64,000 bases of DNA from Hyphomicrobiales bacterium 4NK60-0047b (GTDB taxonomy: Bacteria; Pseudomonadota; Alphaproteobacteria; Rhizobiales; HXMU1428-3). Below are positions 43,833 through 53,119 of the stretch, piece by piece. How positions within the stretch are numbered: the stretch's first letter is position 1; every line of letters begins with the position of its first letter. The position numbers were made by a program, and so were the translations under genes. The notes below the pieces were generated by a model. The model ran no database searches and was not told the DNA's origin. It saw only the letters and a program-made list of their open reading frames with translations. The stretch covers positions 106,170 to 170,169 of the forward strand of contig BAABWY010000008.1 of the NCBI GenBank assembly GCA_040367435.1. The letters are read 5' to 3'.

Positions 43833-45234
43833 CCGTCTATTCAAAACCACAGCATTTCGTCTTTCAGCTGTTTATTTGCTGGTTATCATCTTAGCAAGTA
43901 TCGCGGTTGGAACCTACACAGGCTGGAAAACAAACGCACTATTAACTCAGCAACTAGTTGAGGTAATAACTGCCGAAGTGAAAGGCTTAGCGGAGCAATA
44001 CCGACAGGGTGGCTCGTCGCGCCTAGCAGCGACAATTGCGACCCGCTCTAGAAAGCCTGGTAACTCTCTCTATTTTTTCGGAACACAAACAGGGCGAAAA
44101 ATAGCCGGTAGTTTAAGCCGTATCCCAACCGAATTACGCGGTGTTAATAGAGGTGCTCAATTTAGTTACATTTGGCAACAAGATGAAACCCGCGAAAAAA
44201 GAAATGCAGTTGGCATCCCATTCCGAGTTGACGGCGGGCTGGTACTCATTGTTGGGCGCGATATTGAAGATCAATTGAATTTTATCTATACGGCCCGAAA
44301 AATGTTTTTTATTGGCCTTGGACTATTAGCCGCCTTTGGGCTAGGAACAGGCCTTTGGGTCAGCCGTAATCTGCTAAATCGCATCAATCAGATTTCAGAA
44401 ACAAGCAAATCAATCATGGCAGGAGATTTATCTGAGCGTATCCCAATTAATGGTTCGAACGATGAGCTTGATCAACTCTCAGCAAATTTAAATAACATGC
44501 TTATGAAAATTGAAACCCTTATGAGCGGCATGAGAGAAGTAACGGATAATATCGCCCATGATTTAAAAACGCCCATAAATCGAATACGTATCAAAGCCGA
44601 GGAAGCTTTAATAGATCCAGAAGGCGAGCAAGCCAAAGTAGAGGCTCTTCAAGGCACCATTGAAGAAGCGGATAATCTGATCAAGACATTCAATGCGCTT
44701 TTAAAAATCGCTCGGTTAGAAGCTGGTGCAGATAATGAACAAAAGGATGTTGTTGATTTAAGCCAGGTGATGGAAGAAGTTGCCGAACTTTATGAGCCGG
44801 TGATTGATGATGAAGGTATGGAATTAAGACTCTCAATTTCAGAAAACCTAACAATTTTAGCTGATAGGCAACTCATTTCCCAAGCCATTACAAATGTGAT
44901 TGATAATGCCCTGAAATACGGTAGAGGAGATCCGAAGAATACAAACCACAAAACCATAATTGAGCTAATGGTAAGACAAAATCATCAATATGTTGAAATC
45001 CACATTGCTGATAATGGGGAAGGGATATCTAAGGAAAATAAAAAGAGAGTTTTTCGCAGGTTTGTTCGTTTGGAAGAAAGTCGCTCAAAACCGGGCAGTG
45101 GCCTAGGGCTGTCAATGGTTGGCGCAGTCATCAATGCCTACAAAGGGGCCATACGTTTAGAAGATAACGAGCCTGGCCTTCGTATAATCATGAGATTTCC
45201 AATCCATCCAATTCCACAATTGGCATCCGCTTAA
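43822..45234 (+). CDS. Sensor histidine kinase, partner of the regulator at 43155
   Basis: 470 aa. Membrane segments at about 12-32 and 161-180, a periplasmic domain of about 130 residues, a HAMP domain (SRNLLNRINQISETSKSIMAGDLSERIP) and H-box DNIAHDLKTPINRIR with H246. ATP-binding motifs are NVIDNALKYG, DNGEGISKENKKRVFRRFVR and GSGLGLSMVGAV. The architecture is the common HAMP-HisKA-HATPase type. ATG at 43822 overlaps the regulator gene, indicating one transcript. Confidence 0.93.
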   Translation: MAFNRLFKTTAFRLSAVYLLVIILASIAVGTYTGWKTNALLTQQLVEVITAEVKGLAEQYRQGGSSRLAATIATRSRKPGNSLYFFGTQTGRKIAGSLSRIPTELRGVNRGAQFSYIWQQDETREKRNAVGIPFRVDGGLVLIVGRDIEDQLNFIYTARKMFFIGLGLLAAFGLGTGLWVSRNLLNRINQISETSKSIMAGDLSERIPINGSNDELDQLSANLNNMLMKIETLMSGMREVTDNIAHDLKTPINRIRIKAEEALIDPEGEQAKVEALQGTIEEADNLIKTFNALLKIARLEAGADNEQKDVVDLSQVMEEVAELYEPVIDDEGMELRLSISENLTILADRQLISQAITNVIDNALKYGRGDPKNTNHKTIIELMVRQNHQYVEIHIADNGEGISKENKKRVFRRFVRLEESRSKPGSGLGLSMVGAVINAYKGAIRLEDNEPGLRIIMRFPIHPIPQLASA

Positions 45235-45332
45235 AAGTTCCAGGAAAATCATTTCCAAATCATAAAAAGCACAATAAGCTGAAGAGATTATTTCACGTTT
45301 AATTGGGTGCACATACTTGGGTGTAGAGATAT

Positions 45333-48263
45333 ATGAACAATTTAAGTCAGAGAATTAATGCCGTACCTGTTCCGCAAAATACAGAGCTCGCAGAAAGTTG
45401 TCTTAGTGACCTTAAGTCTGACCTTGCAGGAAAAGAATGGGCCAATGAATTCCTTTTAGATTTAGAAAACTCATCTCAATTGAAGGCACTCCTTTTAGGT
45501 GTATTTGGAAACTCTCCCTATTTAACTTCACTCATAAAACGACGCCCTGAAGATCTGTTCGGTGCTTTATACAATATTCCTGAAACAAGAATGAACGAAT
45601 TAGGAACAGAGTTAAAGGGAAATATGAAAAACGCTTCATCAATGGATGAAGCAATGAGGCACTTAAGGGGCTATAAAAAGAAAGCAGCTCTATTCACGGC
45701 ATTAACCGATTTATCAAACTGTTGGGATGTCCCAAAAGTCATTGAAGCCATCACAATAAGTGCTGATACAGCACTTGAACAAACAACTGAATTCCTTTTC
45801 AAACAGGCTATGATTAAGGGAGATGTCCTTCCCAAAAATCCAGAAAACCCTGCTGAAGACAGTGGATACATCATCCTTGCTATGGGCAAGCAAGGAGCGT
45901 TTGAATTAAACTATTCAAGTGATGTTGATCTCATCGTTTTTTATGATTTAGAGCGAATGACATTAAAAGAAGGAATTGAGCCAAGTACCTTCTTTGTAAA
46001 ATTGACAAGAAACATGGTCAAGATGATGCAAGAGCTAACGGCTGATGGCTATGTTTACCGTGTTGATTTGCGATTGAGACCAGACCCGGGAGCAACTCAA
46101 ATTGCTCTTTCTACCGATGCAGCCTATTCATATTATGAAAGCTTTGGTCAAAATTGGGAACGTGCGGCAATGATTAAAGCACGCCCAGTCGCCGGAGATA
46201 TTGAGGCTGGAGAAGAATTGCTAAAAGGACTAGCCCCCTTTGTTTGGCGCAAATATCTGGACTTTGCAGCCATTGACGATATTCACGCAATGAAGAGACA
46301 GGTCAATGCCGTCAAAGGGCACGCCACTATAGCAATCACAGGCCACAATATTAAATTGGGGCGCGGCGGTATTCGAGAAATCGAATTCTTCACGCAGACA
46401 CAACAACTCATCGCTGGTGGGCGTCAAGCACACCTAAGAACCACACAAACTCTAGAAACTTTAAAAGGGCTAACTGAAGAGCAATGGATTGCCCCAAAAG
46501 CACGTGATGAACTAACAATCGCCTATAATTTTCTACGACTTGTTGAGCACCGTATACAGATGGTCAATGATGAACAAACCCATACCCTTCCCAAATCAGA
46601 GGAAGGCATGACTAGAATTGCTAATTTCTCAGGCTTTCAAACACTTGAAGAATTCTCAAAAAAATTACGTCATGAACTAGAAACAGTCCAACATCATTAT
46701 TCTGAGCTCTTCGAAGATGATAAGTCTTTAGCAAGTGAATGTGGTAATCTGGTTTTTGTAGGCGATGACATTGACCCAAACACAAAAGAGACAGTCGCTA
46801 ATCTAGGGTTTAAAGACCCCGTCAAAGCCATTGAAACAGTAAAATCATGGCACTATGGCCGGTACGCATCTACGCGAAGTGAGCGAGCAAGAGAACGTTT
46901 AACAGAATTCCAACCTAAACTGCTTGAAGCTCTATCAAATACAGAACAACCAGATGGAGCCCTTTCTGTTTTTGATAAATTCTTAGGTGACTTACCAGCT
47001 GGCGTTCAGCTGTTCTCACTTCTTTCTTCAAATCCAAAATTATTGAACTTAATTGCAGAGATCATGGGAACAGCACCAGGACTTGCACGCGTGTTATCCC
47101 GGCGGTCAAAAATACTAGATGCAGTGTTAGCACCAGAGTTTTTCGGAGATTTACCAGATCATGATGCATTAAGTGCAATCATCGAAGACAAATTTTCAAG
47201 TTGTAAAGATTACCAAGACACACTTGACCTCGCACGTGTCATTGGTCAGGAACAATCTTTTTTAATTGGTGTCCGGTTGCTCTCTGGAATAATTAGTGCA
47301 GATGTGGCAGCCTTCGCCTATTCACGCCTGGCTGAAACAATCATTCAAAAGTTACTCGAAAAAGTAGAAGAAGAAATGAGCCATGCGCATGGGGGCTTTG
47401 AAGGCGCTTCCGTGACGGTGCTAGCAATGGGAAAACTTGGTGGCTATGAAATGACTGCAAGTTCAGATCTGGATCTTATTTTAATTTATGATTTTAACCA
47501 AGATCAGGTCCAGTCAGATGGCAAGAAACCTCTCTCACCAACCCAATATTATTCTCGCATCACACAAAGACTAATTTCAGCCCTTTCAGCACCAACCGCT
47601 GAAGGCGAGCTCTACGAAGTTGATATGCGACTAAGACCATCAGGAAGATCCGGGCCTGTAGCAACACAATTGAATAGTTTTGTTGACTATCAAAAAAACA
47701 AAGCCTGGGTATGGGAGCATTTAGCCTTAACAAGAGCTAGATGTTTAACCGGATCACCAAGCTTGAAAGAAAAACTAAATGAAACAATTAAACTCGTCAT
47801 ATCCAAAGACCGTGAGAAAGATACGTTGATCACAGAAGTTAAAGATATGCGTGAGAGAATAGCAAAGGAAAAAGGAACTGATAATATTTGGGATATTAAA
47901 CAGGTTAGAGGTGGTCAGGTTGATATTGAGTTCATTTGCCAATATCTACAATTACAGTTTTCATACATCCATCCCGATATTATAAATACAAACACTGTGA
48001 GTAGTCTGGAGAAAATTGCTGAACGAAATCTCTTAAATGGGCAGGACGGAAACTTACTAGTAAAAGCCTCTCATTTATATAATGACCTTATTCAAATGAT
48101 ACGGTTGAGCACAGAAAAAGGCTTTGTTCCTGAAACTGCGAGTATGGGATTAAAATTAAGGTTAGCAAAAACCACTAACTTGGATACCTATGATGAGCTC
48201 GTTGAAAAGCTTTCCAACACCCAAAAACAAGTAAAATTGATTTTTGATAAAATATTTAACTGA
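45333..48263 (+). CDS. glnE: Glutamine synthetase adenylyltransferase/deadenylase
   Basis: 976 aa, the usual size for alphaproteobacterial GlnE. Adds or removes AMP on glutamine synthetase in response to PII. Both nucleotidyltransferase domains are seen: the N-terminal with GKQGAFELNYSSDVDLIVFYD near 190 and RVDLRLRPDPGATQIALS near 245, and the C-terminal with GKLGGYEMTASSDLDLILIYD near 700 and VDMRLRPSGRSGPVA near 765; each is followed by a PII-uridylyltransferase-type helical domain. glnE next to a PAS kinase gene and pepN is a recurring rhizobial neighbourhood. Confidence 0.96.
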   Translation: MNNLSQRINAVPVPQNTELAESCLSDLKSDLAGKEWANEFLLDLENSSQLKALLLGVFGNSPYLTSLIKRRPEDLFGALYNIPETRMNELGTELKGNMKNASSMDEAMRHLRGYKKKAALFTALTDLSNCWDVPKVIEAITISADTALEQTTEFLFKQAMIKGDVLPKNPENPAEDSGYIILAMGKQGAFELNYSSDVDLIVFYDLERMTLKEGIEPSTFFVKLTRNMVKMMQELTADGYVYRVDLRLRPDPGATQIALSTDAAYSYYESFGQNWERAAMIKARPVAGDIEAGEELLKGLAPFVWRKYLDFAAIDDIHAMKRQVNAVKGHATIAITGHNIKLGRGGIREIEFFTQTQQLIAGGRQAHLRTTQTLETLKGLTEEQWIAPKARDELTIAYNFLRLVEHRIQMVNDEQTHTLPKSEEGMTRIANFSGFQTLEEFSKKLRHELETVQHHYSELFEDDKSLASECGNLVFVGDDIDPNTKETVANLGFKDPVKAIETVKSWHYGRYASTRSERARERLTEFQPKLLEALSNTEQPDGALSVFDKFLGDLPAGVQLFSLLSSNPKLLNLIAEIMGTAPGLARVLSRRSKILDAVLAPEFFGDLPDHDALSAIIEDKFSSCKDYQDTLDLARVIGQEQSFLIGVRLLSGIISADVAAFAYSRLAETIIQKLLEKVEEEMSHAHGGFEGASVTVLAMGKLGGYEMTASSDLDLILIYDFNQDQVQSDGKKPLSPTQYYSRITQRLISALSAPTAEGELYEVDMRLRPSGRSGPVATQLNSFVDYQKNKAWVWEHLALTRARCLTGSPSLKEKLNETIKLVISKDREKDTLITEVKDMRERIAKEKGTDNIWDIKQVRGGQVDIEFICQYLQLQFSYIHPDIINTNTVSSLEKIAERNLLNGQDGNLLVKASHLYNDLIQMIRLSTEKGFVPETASMGLKLRLAKTTNLDTYDELVEKLSNTQKQVKLIFDKIFN

Positions 48264-48361
48264 ATTTTTTCAAAAACCGCGACGGTATTTAATCTTCCCA
48301 TTCGTATTATAAATATCAAAAGACAAACAATACGAATTTTTAAAAAAACGAGGAAGTGTAA

Positions 48362-48925
48362 ATGTCAAAAAAATTAGCTCTAGGAGCAGGTGTCGCGGTT
48401 TTAGTTATTTCTATGAGTGGTGTTGCTATTGCAAAAAAACATGGCAAACATTGTTATCGTGGCGGTGGGCACCACCCCCAACATTCTATGAAAAAGCACG
48501 GTATGAATATTATGCGCCATGCTGACGCGGATAAAGATGGTAACATCACAAAGGCTGAATTGCTGAGTGCTCATGAGAAAAAATTTAAAGATTTTGACCT
48601 GAACGCTGATGGCAATGTAACAGCTGAAGAAGTGCAGAAAAAGTTATCAAGCCATTATGAAAAAATAGCAAAAAGAATAACGCGTAAATTTGATGAAAAC
48701 CGAGACGGCAAAGTAACGACTGAAGAATTCTCGAAACACGCAGAAAAAAAATTATATATGCTTGACCTAAATGATGATGGTGTCATTAGCAAAGATGAGC
48801 GTCCACGTAAGCGGATGGGCTGGAAACGTCATCACCGTTCTCACCATGGAAAAGGGAACAGAGATCATCACCGCGGCTCACATATGGAAAATGAGAAAGA
48901 TAAAAAAACTGAAACACAAAAATAA
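48362..48925 (+). CDS. Secreted EF-hand protein, 187 aa
   Basis: A signal peptide (LALGAGVAVLVISMSGVAIA) is followed by four EF-hand loops: DADKDGNITKAEL, DLNADGNVTAEEV, DENRDGKVTTEEF and DLNDDGVISKDE. The N- and C-termini are very His- and Lys-rich (HHRSHHGKGNRDHHRGSH), which suggests additional metal binding. Probably a periplasmic calcium- or metal-binding protein. It precedes an ECF sigma factor, a possible anti-sigma factor and a CpxP-like protein, a grouping that recurs in alphaproteobacteria. AACGAGGAAG before the ATG is a good ribosome binding site. Confidence 0.88.
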   Translation: MSKKLALGAGVAVLVISMSGVAIAKKHGKHCYRGGGHHPQHSMKKHGMNIMRHADADKDGNITKAELLSAHEKKFKDFDLNADGNVTAEEVQKKLSSHYEKIAKRITRKFDENRDGKVTTEEFSKHAEKKLYMLDLNDDGVISKDERPRKRMGWKRHHRSHHGKGNRDHHRGSHMENEKDKKTETQK

Positions 48926-48941
48926 TACATGAATAATAAAT

Positions 48942-48987
48942 AGAGCGTTCCACAATATTGGAACGCTCTAAATGGAGAGCGCTCTCT
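48942..48987. promoter_or_regulatory. Two palindromes between the EF-hand and sigma factor genes
   Basis: AGAGCGTTCC (48942-48951) pairs with GGAACGCTCT (48960-48969), but no T run follows on the plus strand. Six bases on is the perfect 12 bp palindrome GAGAGCGCTCTC (48976-48987). Either a terminator lacking its T tract or an operator for the sigma factor gene. Confidence 0.5.
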
Positions 48988-49012
48988 GTTAACTCAGCTG
49001 AAAAGTTACGAT

Positions 49013-49618
49013 ATGCAAAGTGGTATTATTGAAACCGAGCAAGACCTGATCATTCACGCTCAAAAGGGCGATCAAAAAGCATTTAAAGAACTTGTGCATC
49101 AGAACTTGCCAAACGTGCTCGCTCTTGGGTTTAGAATGCTGAATAATGCAAGTGAAGCTGAAGACATGGCCCAGGATGTAATGCTCAGTCTTTGGCAAAA
49201 TATCAGCAAATACGATGCCGGCAAAGCTAAGTTTTCAACATGGCTTTATAGAATAACGGCAAACCGTTGTCTCGATCGCATAAGAAAAAAAACACCAGAA
49301 CAATTGCCGGAAGATTATGATCCAGTCATAGAGGCTGAACAGCTAGATAATCTTTATAACAAGCAGTTATCCAAACAAATGGAGACAACATTGCAAACAC
49401 TGCCGGAGCGGCAGTATCTCGCATTAGTCTTGTTTCATTATCAAGGTCATCGAATGACTGAAGTCGCTGAAATTATGGAATGCTCAAGTGAAGCAGTTGA
49501 AAGTTTATTAGCAAGAGCCAGGCGAACATTAAAACAAAAACTAGGTCCACTCTGGCAAGAATTTCAAAACAATAGCTCACCCAATCAACAAGAACAAAAT
49601 CGGGGGGAAGTGGTATGA
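49013..49618 (+). CDS. ECF-type RNA polymerase sigma factor
   Basis: 201 aa. Region 2: FKELVHQNLPNVLALGFRML, SEAEDMAQDVMLSLWQNIS and FSTWLYRITANRCLDRIRKK. Region 4: LQTLPERQYLALVLFHYQGHRMTEVAEIMECSSEAVESLLARARRTLKQKL split over residues 125-180. The next gene overlaps its stop by four bases and is a candidate anti-sigma factor. The sigma group cannot be named from sequence alone; it resembles those linked to metal or envelope stress. Confidence 0.92.
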   Translation: MQSGIIETEQDLIIHAQKGDQKAFKELVHQNLPNVLALGFRMLNNASEAEDMAQDVMLSLWQNISKYDAGKAKFSTWLYRITANRCLDRIRKKTPEQLPEDYDPVIEAEQLDNLYNKQLSKQMETTLQTLPERQYLALVLFHYQGHRMTEVAEIMECSSEAVESLLARARRTLKQKLGPLWQEFQNNSSPNQQEQNRGEVV

Positions 49619-50241
49619 CAAATAATTTGGATCATTTAACAATGAATGAAAAGAAATTAGAACAATTGCTCGATATTTACGGAGCTGATTTATCTAAAAT
49701 GCCAGAGCCCTTTGCTAAGGAGGTCAAAGACTTTCTTCAGCAATTACAAGAAGGCACTAGTCAAGGTTTTGATGGAGAGGAAGAGGCTTCAGGTAGTCAG
49801 GCCTCCACACAGAAAGAAAAAATTTCCGAGTTGATCGAGAAAGCCGAGTTACTTGATCAAGCCCTGGATCACCATAAACAGTTGCCGAAGTGGGACATAG
49901 AAGCGCTTGAAGGTCAAATCTTATCAAAGGCCTTTGCCTCAGAACAAGCAAGCACAGCAAATGTCATTTCTTTTGATGAAAGAAAAATCACTATCGAGAA
50001 AAACAAACCTTCTTCGATAGTTGGTAAGCTGTCAGGTAAAAGTGAATTTTTCACAATTAAGTCAACCGGCTTGATTGCAGCAAGTCTGTTAGCTGGGCTG
50101 TTGATAGGTAGTTTGGGCGGGTTAGACCATCTTCTATATGAAGAAGGGTCAACATTAATCGCCAGCAATAGCTTGCTGGATGATGTTTTATATTTAGGTA
50201 CAGAATATAGCATTGATACAGCTGAATTTTTAAATAATTAA
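49615..50241 (+). CDS. Candidate anti-sigma factor, single-pass membrane
   Basis: 208 aa. The N-terminal cytoplasmic part contains LEQLLDIYGADLSKMPEPF, an opening I associate with small proteins encoded after alphaproteobacterial ECF sigma genes. One membrane helix lies at about 146-165 (LIAASLLAGLLIGSLGG) with a short periplasmic tail. It overlaps the sigma gene by four bases. No zinc-binding HxxxCxxC motif is present, so it is not a ZAS-type anti-sigma factor; the role rests on position and topology. Confidence 0.65.
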   Translation: MTNNLDHLTMNEKKLEQLLDIYGADLSKMPEPFAKEVKDFLQQLQEGTSQGFDGEEEASGSQASTQKEKISELIEKAELLDQALDHHKQLPKWDIEALEGQILSKAFASEQASTANVISFDERKITIEKNKPSSIVGKLSGKSEFFTIKSTGLIAASLLAGLLIGSLGGLDHLLYEEGSTLIASNSLLDDVLYLGTEYSIDTAEFLNN

Positions 50242-50261
50242 ATTAAGTAAGGAGGAAGAAT

Positions 50262-50723
50262 ATGTCCCGCTGGGTTAAAATAATATTCTTTATATCTTTG
50301 GCACTGAACTTTGCAGTCATTGGTGTCGTTGTCAGTAAAAAATTAGGGTTTCATAAAAAATGGCGCCATGGGGGTATGCAGCATCATATCCTGAAAGTAA
50401 TACCAGAAGAAAAGCGACCACAGATCAAAAACCTTCTTGAGGAATATAAAAAATCTTCTCCTCATCGGCCGGGCAAAATGATCCGCAACTGGGATAAGTT
50501 CGAAGAAATTCTCATAGAAGAAAAGTTTAATAGAGAGCAATTTCTAACAACTTTTAATAAAGAGTTGGAAGAGCATAATCAAAGATGGATGAATGGCGGT
50601 AAAGTGATCGCAGACATCGCAGAGCTTTTGACTGTCGAAGAAAGAAAAAATGTACTAAAAAAGATTAAACGAAAAATGAAACGGCGTCACAGACACCATA
50701 AGCATCGACACGGTGATCATTAA
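50262..50723 (+). CDS. CpxP/CnrX-like periplasmic metal-sensor family protein
   Basis: 153 aa. An N-terminal membrane anchor or signal (WVKIIFFISLALNFAVIGVVVSK) is followed by a long helical periplasmic domain typical of the heavy-metal resistance (Spy/CpxP/CnrX) group: PEEKRPQIKNLLEEYKKSSP, NREQFLTTFNKELEEHNQRWMNGGKVIADIAELLTVEERKNVLKKI. The end is a His/Arg/Lys cluster (KRRHRHHKHRHGDH) suited to metal binding. Third gene of the sigma operon; it might sense metal or misfolded protein for it. GGAGGAAG is a strong ribosome binding site. Confidence 0.78.
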   Translation: MSRWVKIIFFISLALNFAVIGVVVSKKLGFHKKWRHGGMQHHILKVIPEEKRPQIKNLLEEYKKSSPHRPGKMIRNWDKFEEILIEEKFNREQFLTTFNKELEEHNQRWMNGGKVIADIAELLTVEERKNVLKKIKRKMKRRHRHHKHRHGDH

Positions 50724-52417
50724 GCAGCAATAGACTTCAGGGGCTGGTCTTTCTTAACATTAGATTGACCAGTCGAGGGGGAAATAAGAGGTAATGTAAC
50801 AAGCACAGTTGTTCCAACACCAACTTCACTCTCAATGGATAAATGCCCACCATGCAAATCAACAAGGCTACGTGATATAGCCAAACCAAGTCCAGTACCA
50901 GAGTGGCACTTTGTGAGTTGGTTCTCAACTTGTTGAAAAGGTTTTCCTAATTTAGAAATAGCGTTCTCTTCAATGCCAATACCTGTGTCTTTGACATAAA
51001 TATGAACAGAAGATTGATCCATTTCGGCTAACAATTCAACGGTACCACCTTCAGGGGTAAATTTAATCGCGTTTGACATCAAGTTCAGCATCACCTGTTT
51101 AATGGCCCGCTGATCAAGAACCACTTCAACATCTTTAGGTATGCGGGGTTGGAGTTCAATTTTTTGAGTCTCAGCTTGTGCGCTAACGATGTGAATACAA
51201 TCATCCAAAAGGGATCTAAGTGAACAAGGCTTAGTTTCTAAAGTCAGGCGCCCGGCTTCAATACGCGACATATCCAAAATATCATTTATTAACTCAAGCA
51301 GGTAAGCTCCACTCATATGGATATCGTTGATGTAACCAGCATATTGAGAATTATCGATAGGCCCCAGAACTTCACGATGCATCATATCTGAAAAACCAAT
51401 AATTGCATTTAGAGGTGTGCGAAGTTCATGACTGATATTGGCTAAAAATTCAGATTTAACGCGGTTGGCATCTTCAGCCCGCTCTTTCTCGTGCATATAT
51501 TTATCTGCAAGCTCAGCTAACTTCTGTGTTTTTTGCTCAAGTTCGCGCCGCGACTCTCGTAAATTCTCAACTGTATTACACATTTGTTGTTCACGAATAG
51601 CAAGATTTTGCTGACTAGCTTTTAACTTGGTAATGTCAAATGAGACACTCATCAACCCACCATCTACAGTTGGTGTTTCTTGAATTTGAAGCCATCGACC
51701 ATTACGCATCTGCGTTTCATAATTACTGGGTGTGAAAGACTTGTTAGCGCGTATAGGCCTCATCATCAGTTGATTGATTTTAGCATCAAATTGAAAATAA
51801 TCAGGCTTAACCTTCTCATCGGTTTTTACAGTTTCGCATCCCTTGAAATGGTAAGTATCCTCAAATTTAGAATTTGAAAGAACGAGCTTTCTGTTTCGAT
51901 CCCATAAGGAAAAGGCTTCCGGCATGCTTTCAATCGCCCCTCTCAATGAAAGCAATTGACTAAAATCATCACCAAATTTCAGTATGTCTTTATTCTCATG
52001 TCTCTCCATTGAAATGAGTGGGTGAACAATAGCACCAAGCAGATAAACAAGAATAAGGACCAGAGTAATAAGAACACCATCCAAGAGTTGCACAGCAAAA
52101 ATTGGCGGTTGCAAGATTGAAAAAAGAGAAGCAGTGAGGCTAAAAAATTTCAGCGTCAAGGTTATAAATAACCCATAAATAACCAGTGTGAGTTGTCTGG
52201 ATTTAACTTTCGCAATGAACCGCCGCAAAACAACGCGCATAACTCGAAGGCTTAAATGCGAAAAAGCCGTGACCACTTTAAATTGTTCGCGCGCAATATG
52301 CATCACTGCAAAGAGAATAGATCTCATTAGGCGCAGATATTCATAGAGCTTAATTGCTCGATGAAATTTAAAGTGTCGATACAAAAGATCCTCGCAAGAA
52401 AAATCAGGCCCCCACAT
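50720..52417 (-). CDS. PAS-domain sensor histidine kinase
   Basis: 565 aa. An N-terminal region with two membrane helices (about 78-95 and 107-130) is followed by a PAS domain (LRGAIESMPEAFSLWDRNRKLVLSNSKFEDTY), a coiled coil and a HisKA domain with EFLANISHELRTPLNAIIGFSD. ATP-binding motifs are NLMSNAIKFTPEGG, DTGIGIEE and GTGLGLAISRSLVDLHGG. The PAS and H-box resemble PleC/DivJ/PdhS-type kinases that control DivK; that link is inference. It converges with the CpxP-like gene, overlapping its stop by four bases. The start codon is uncertain. Confidence 0.9.
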   Translation of the reverse strand: MWGPDFSCEDLLYRHFKFHRAIKLYEYLRLMRSILFAVMHIAREQFKVVTAFSHLSLRVMRVVLRRFIAKVKSRQLTLVIYGLFITLTLKFFSLTASLFSILQPPIFAVQLLDGVLITLVLILVYLLGAIVHPLISMERHENKDILKFGDDFSQLLSLRGAIESMPEAFSLWDRNRKLVLSNSKFEDTYHFKGCETVKTDEKVKPDYFQFDAKINQLMMRPIRANKSFTPSNYETQMRNGRWLQIQETPTVDGGLMSVSFDITKLKASQQNLAIREQQMCNTVENLRESRRELEQKTQKLAELADKYMHEKERAEDANRVKSEFLANISHELRTPLNAIIGFSDMMHREVLGPIDNSQYAGYINDIHMSGAYLLELINDILDMSRIEAGRLTLETKPCSLRSLLDDCIHIVSAQAETQKIELQPRIPKDVEVVLDQRAIKQVMLNLMSNAIKFTPEGGTVELLAEMDQSSVHIYVKDTGIGIEENAISKLGKPFQQVENQLTKCHSGTGLGLAISRSLVDLHGGHLSIESEVGVGTTVLVTLPLISPSTGQSNVKKDQPLKSIAA

Positions 52418-52565
52418 GATTAATCGGGCTATTGGATTTCTTTAAATTTTGAGAGGTGCAAACGCATCTCATCATTGAATTGATATCATTTGATAAAATT
52501 AAATGATTCGATGCAAGATCTTTCGTAAGTGTTAACGAATTGTATGCTTAACGGCGCAATATTAT

Positions 52566-52943
52566 TTAAAAAGGCTTTAAAAGGGCAAGGTATAAGACAA
52601 AAACTACAGTCAAAAGCGTTATGGCACTCATCAAGGCGACAGGTTCGTAAGAACTAATCTGTTCATTTTTACGCAATTTCCCAGCGATTTTCCCATGCAA
52701 GCCGGAAAGGCCAAAGACGATAAGAATTTTAGCCCAAAACCATAAAGAGCTGTAATGACCACCAAAATAGGCCATATAAGCACCCAACAACCATGTAAAA
52801 GAGATGCCGATTGACATAATGCCTCTTAAGGCTTTGCTGAAACTCCCACTAGTTCCAATTTTTAGAGAAAATAGAGCAACTAACATACTGAGAATCCAGA
52901 TGAATATTGCAATAAAATGGGCTTGTTTAATCAACTCGTACAT
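52566..52943 (-). CDS. Integral membrane protein, 125 aa (CopD/HemJ-like topology)
   Basis: Four hydrophobic segments (about 8-27, 42-60, 67-83, 102-121). HFIAIFIWILSMLVALFSL near the N-terminus and WFWAKILIVFGLSGLHGKIAGKLR in the third loop resemble the small CopD/HemJ-like family, including a conserved His in each part, but the match is not strong enough for a name. It lies between the PAS kinase and pepN, all on the minus strand. A heme- or copper-related role would fit the family. Confidence 0.65.
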   Translation of the reverse strand: MYELIKQAHFIAIFIWILSMLVALFSLKIGTSGSFSKALRGIMSIGISFTWLLGAYMAYFGGHYSSLWFWAKILIVFGLSGLHGKIAGKLRKNEQISSYEPVALMSAITLLTVVFVLYLALLKPF

Positions 52944-53119
52944 AGTTGTAAAATCCAGAGGTGGGTGATTTAAATTGAATAAAGGTGGTTAATTCTGATG
53001 AGTGGTAACCATTTTTATATGAAAGTAGCAAGCTTAAGAACCAAATGGTGAAGAGACAGGCTATGGGGGATTAGTCCAACCCGCCCCTTCAATCCGGATA
53101 CTAACTAAATTTTCAGAGT

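Noticed and set aside
48960..48986. ECF sigma-type promoter (GGAAC plus CGTT-like element)
   Set aside because: GGAAC is there, but with 16-17 base spacing the downstream element is GCTC, not CGTT or CGTC; GGAAC is better explained as part of a hairpin stem.
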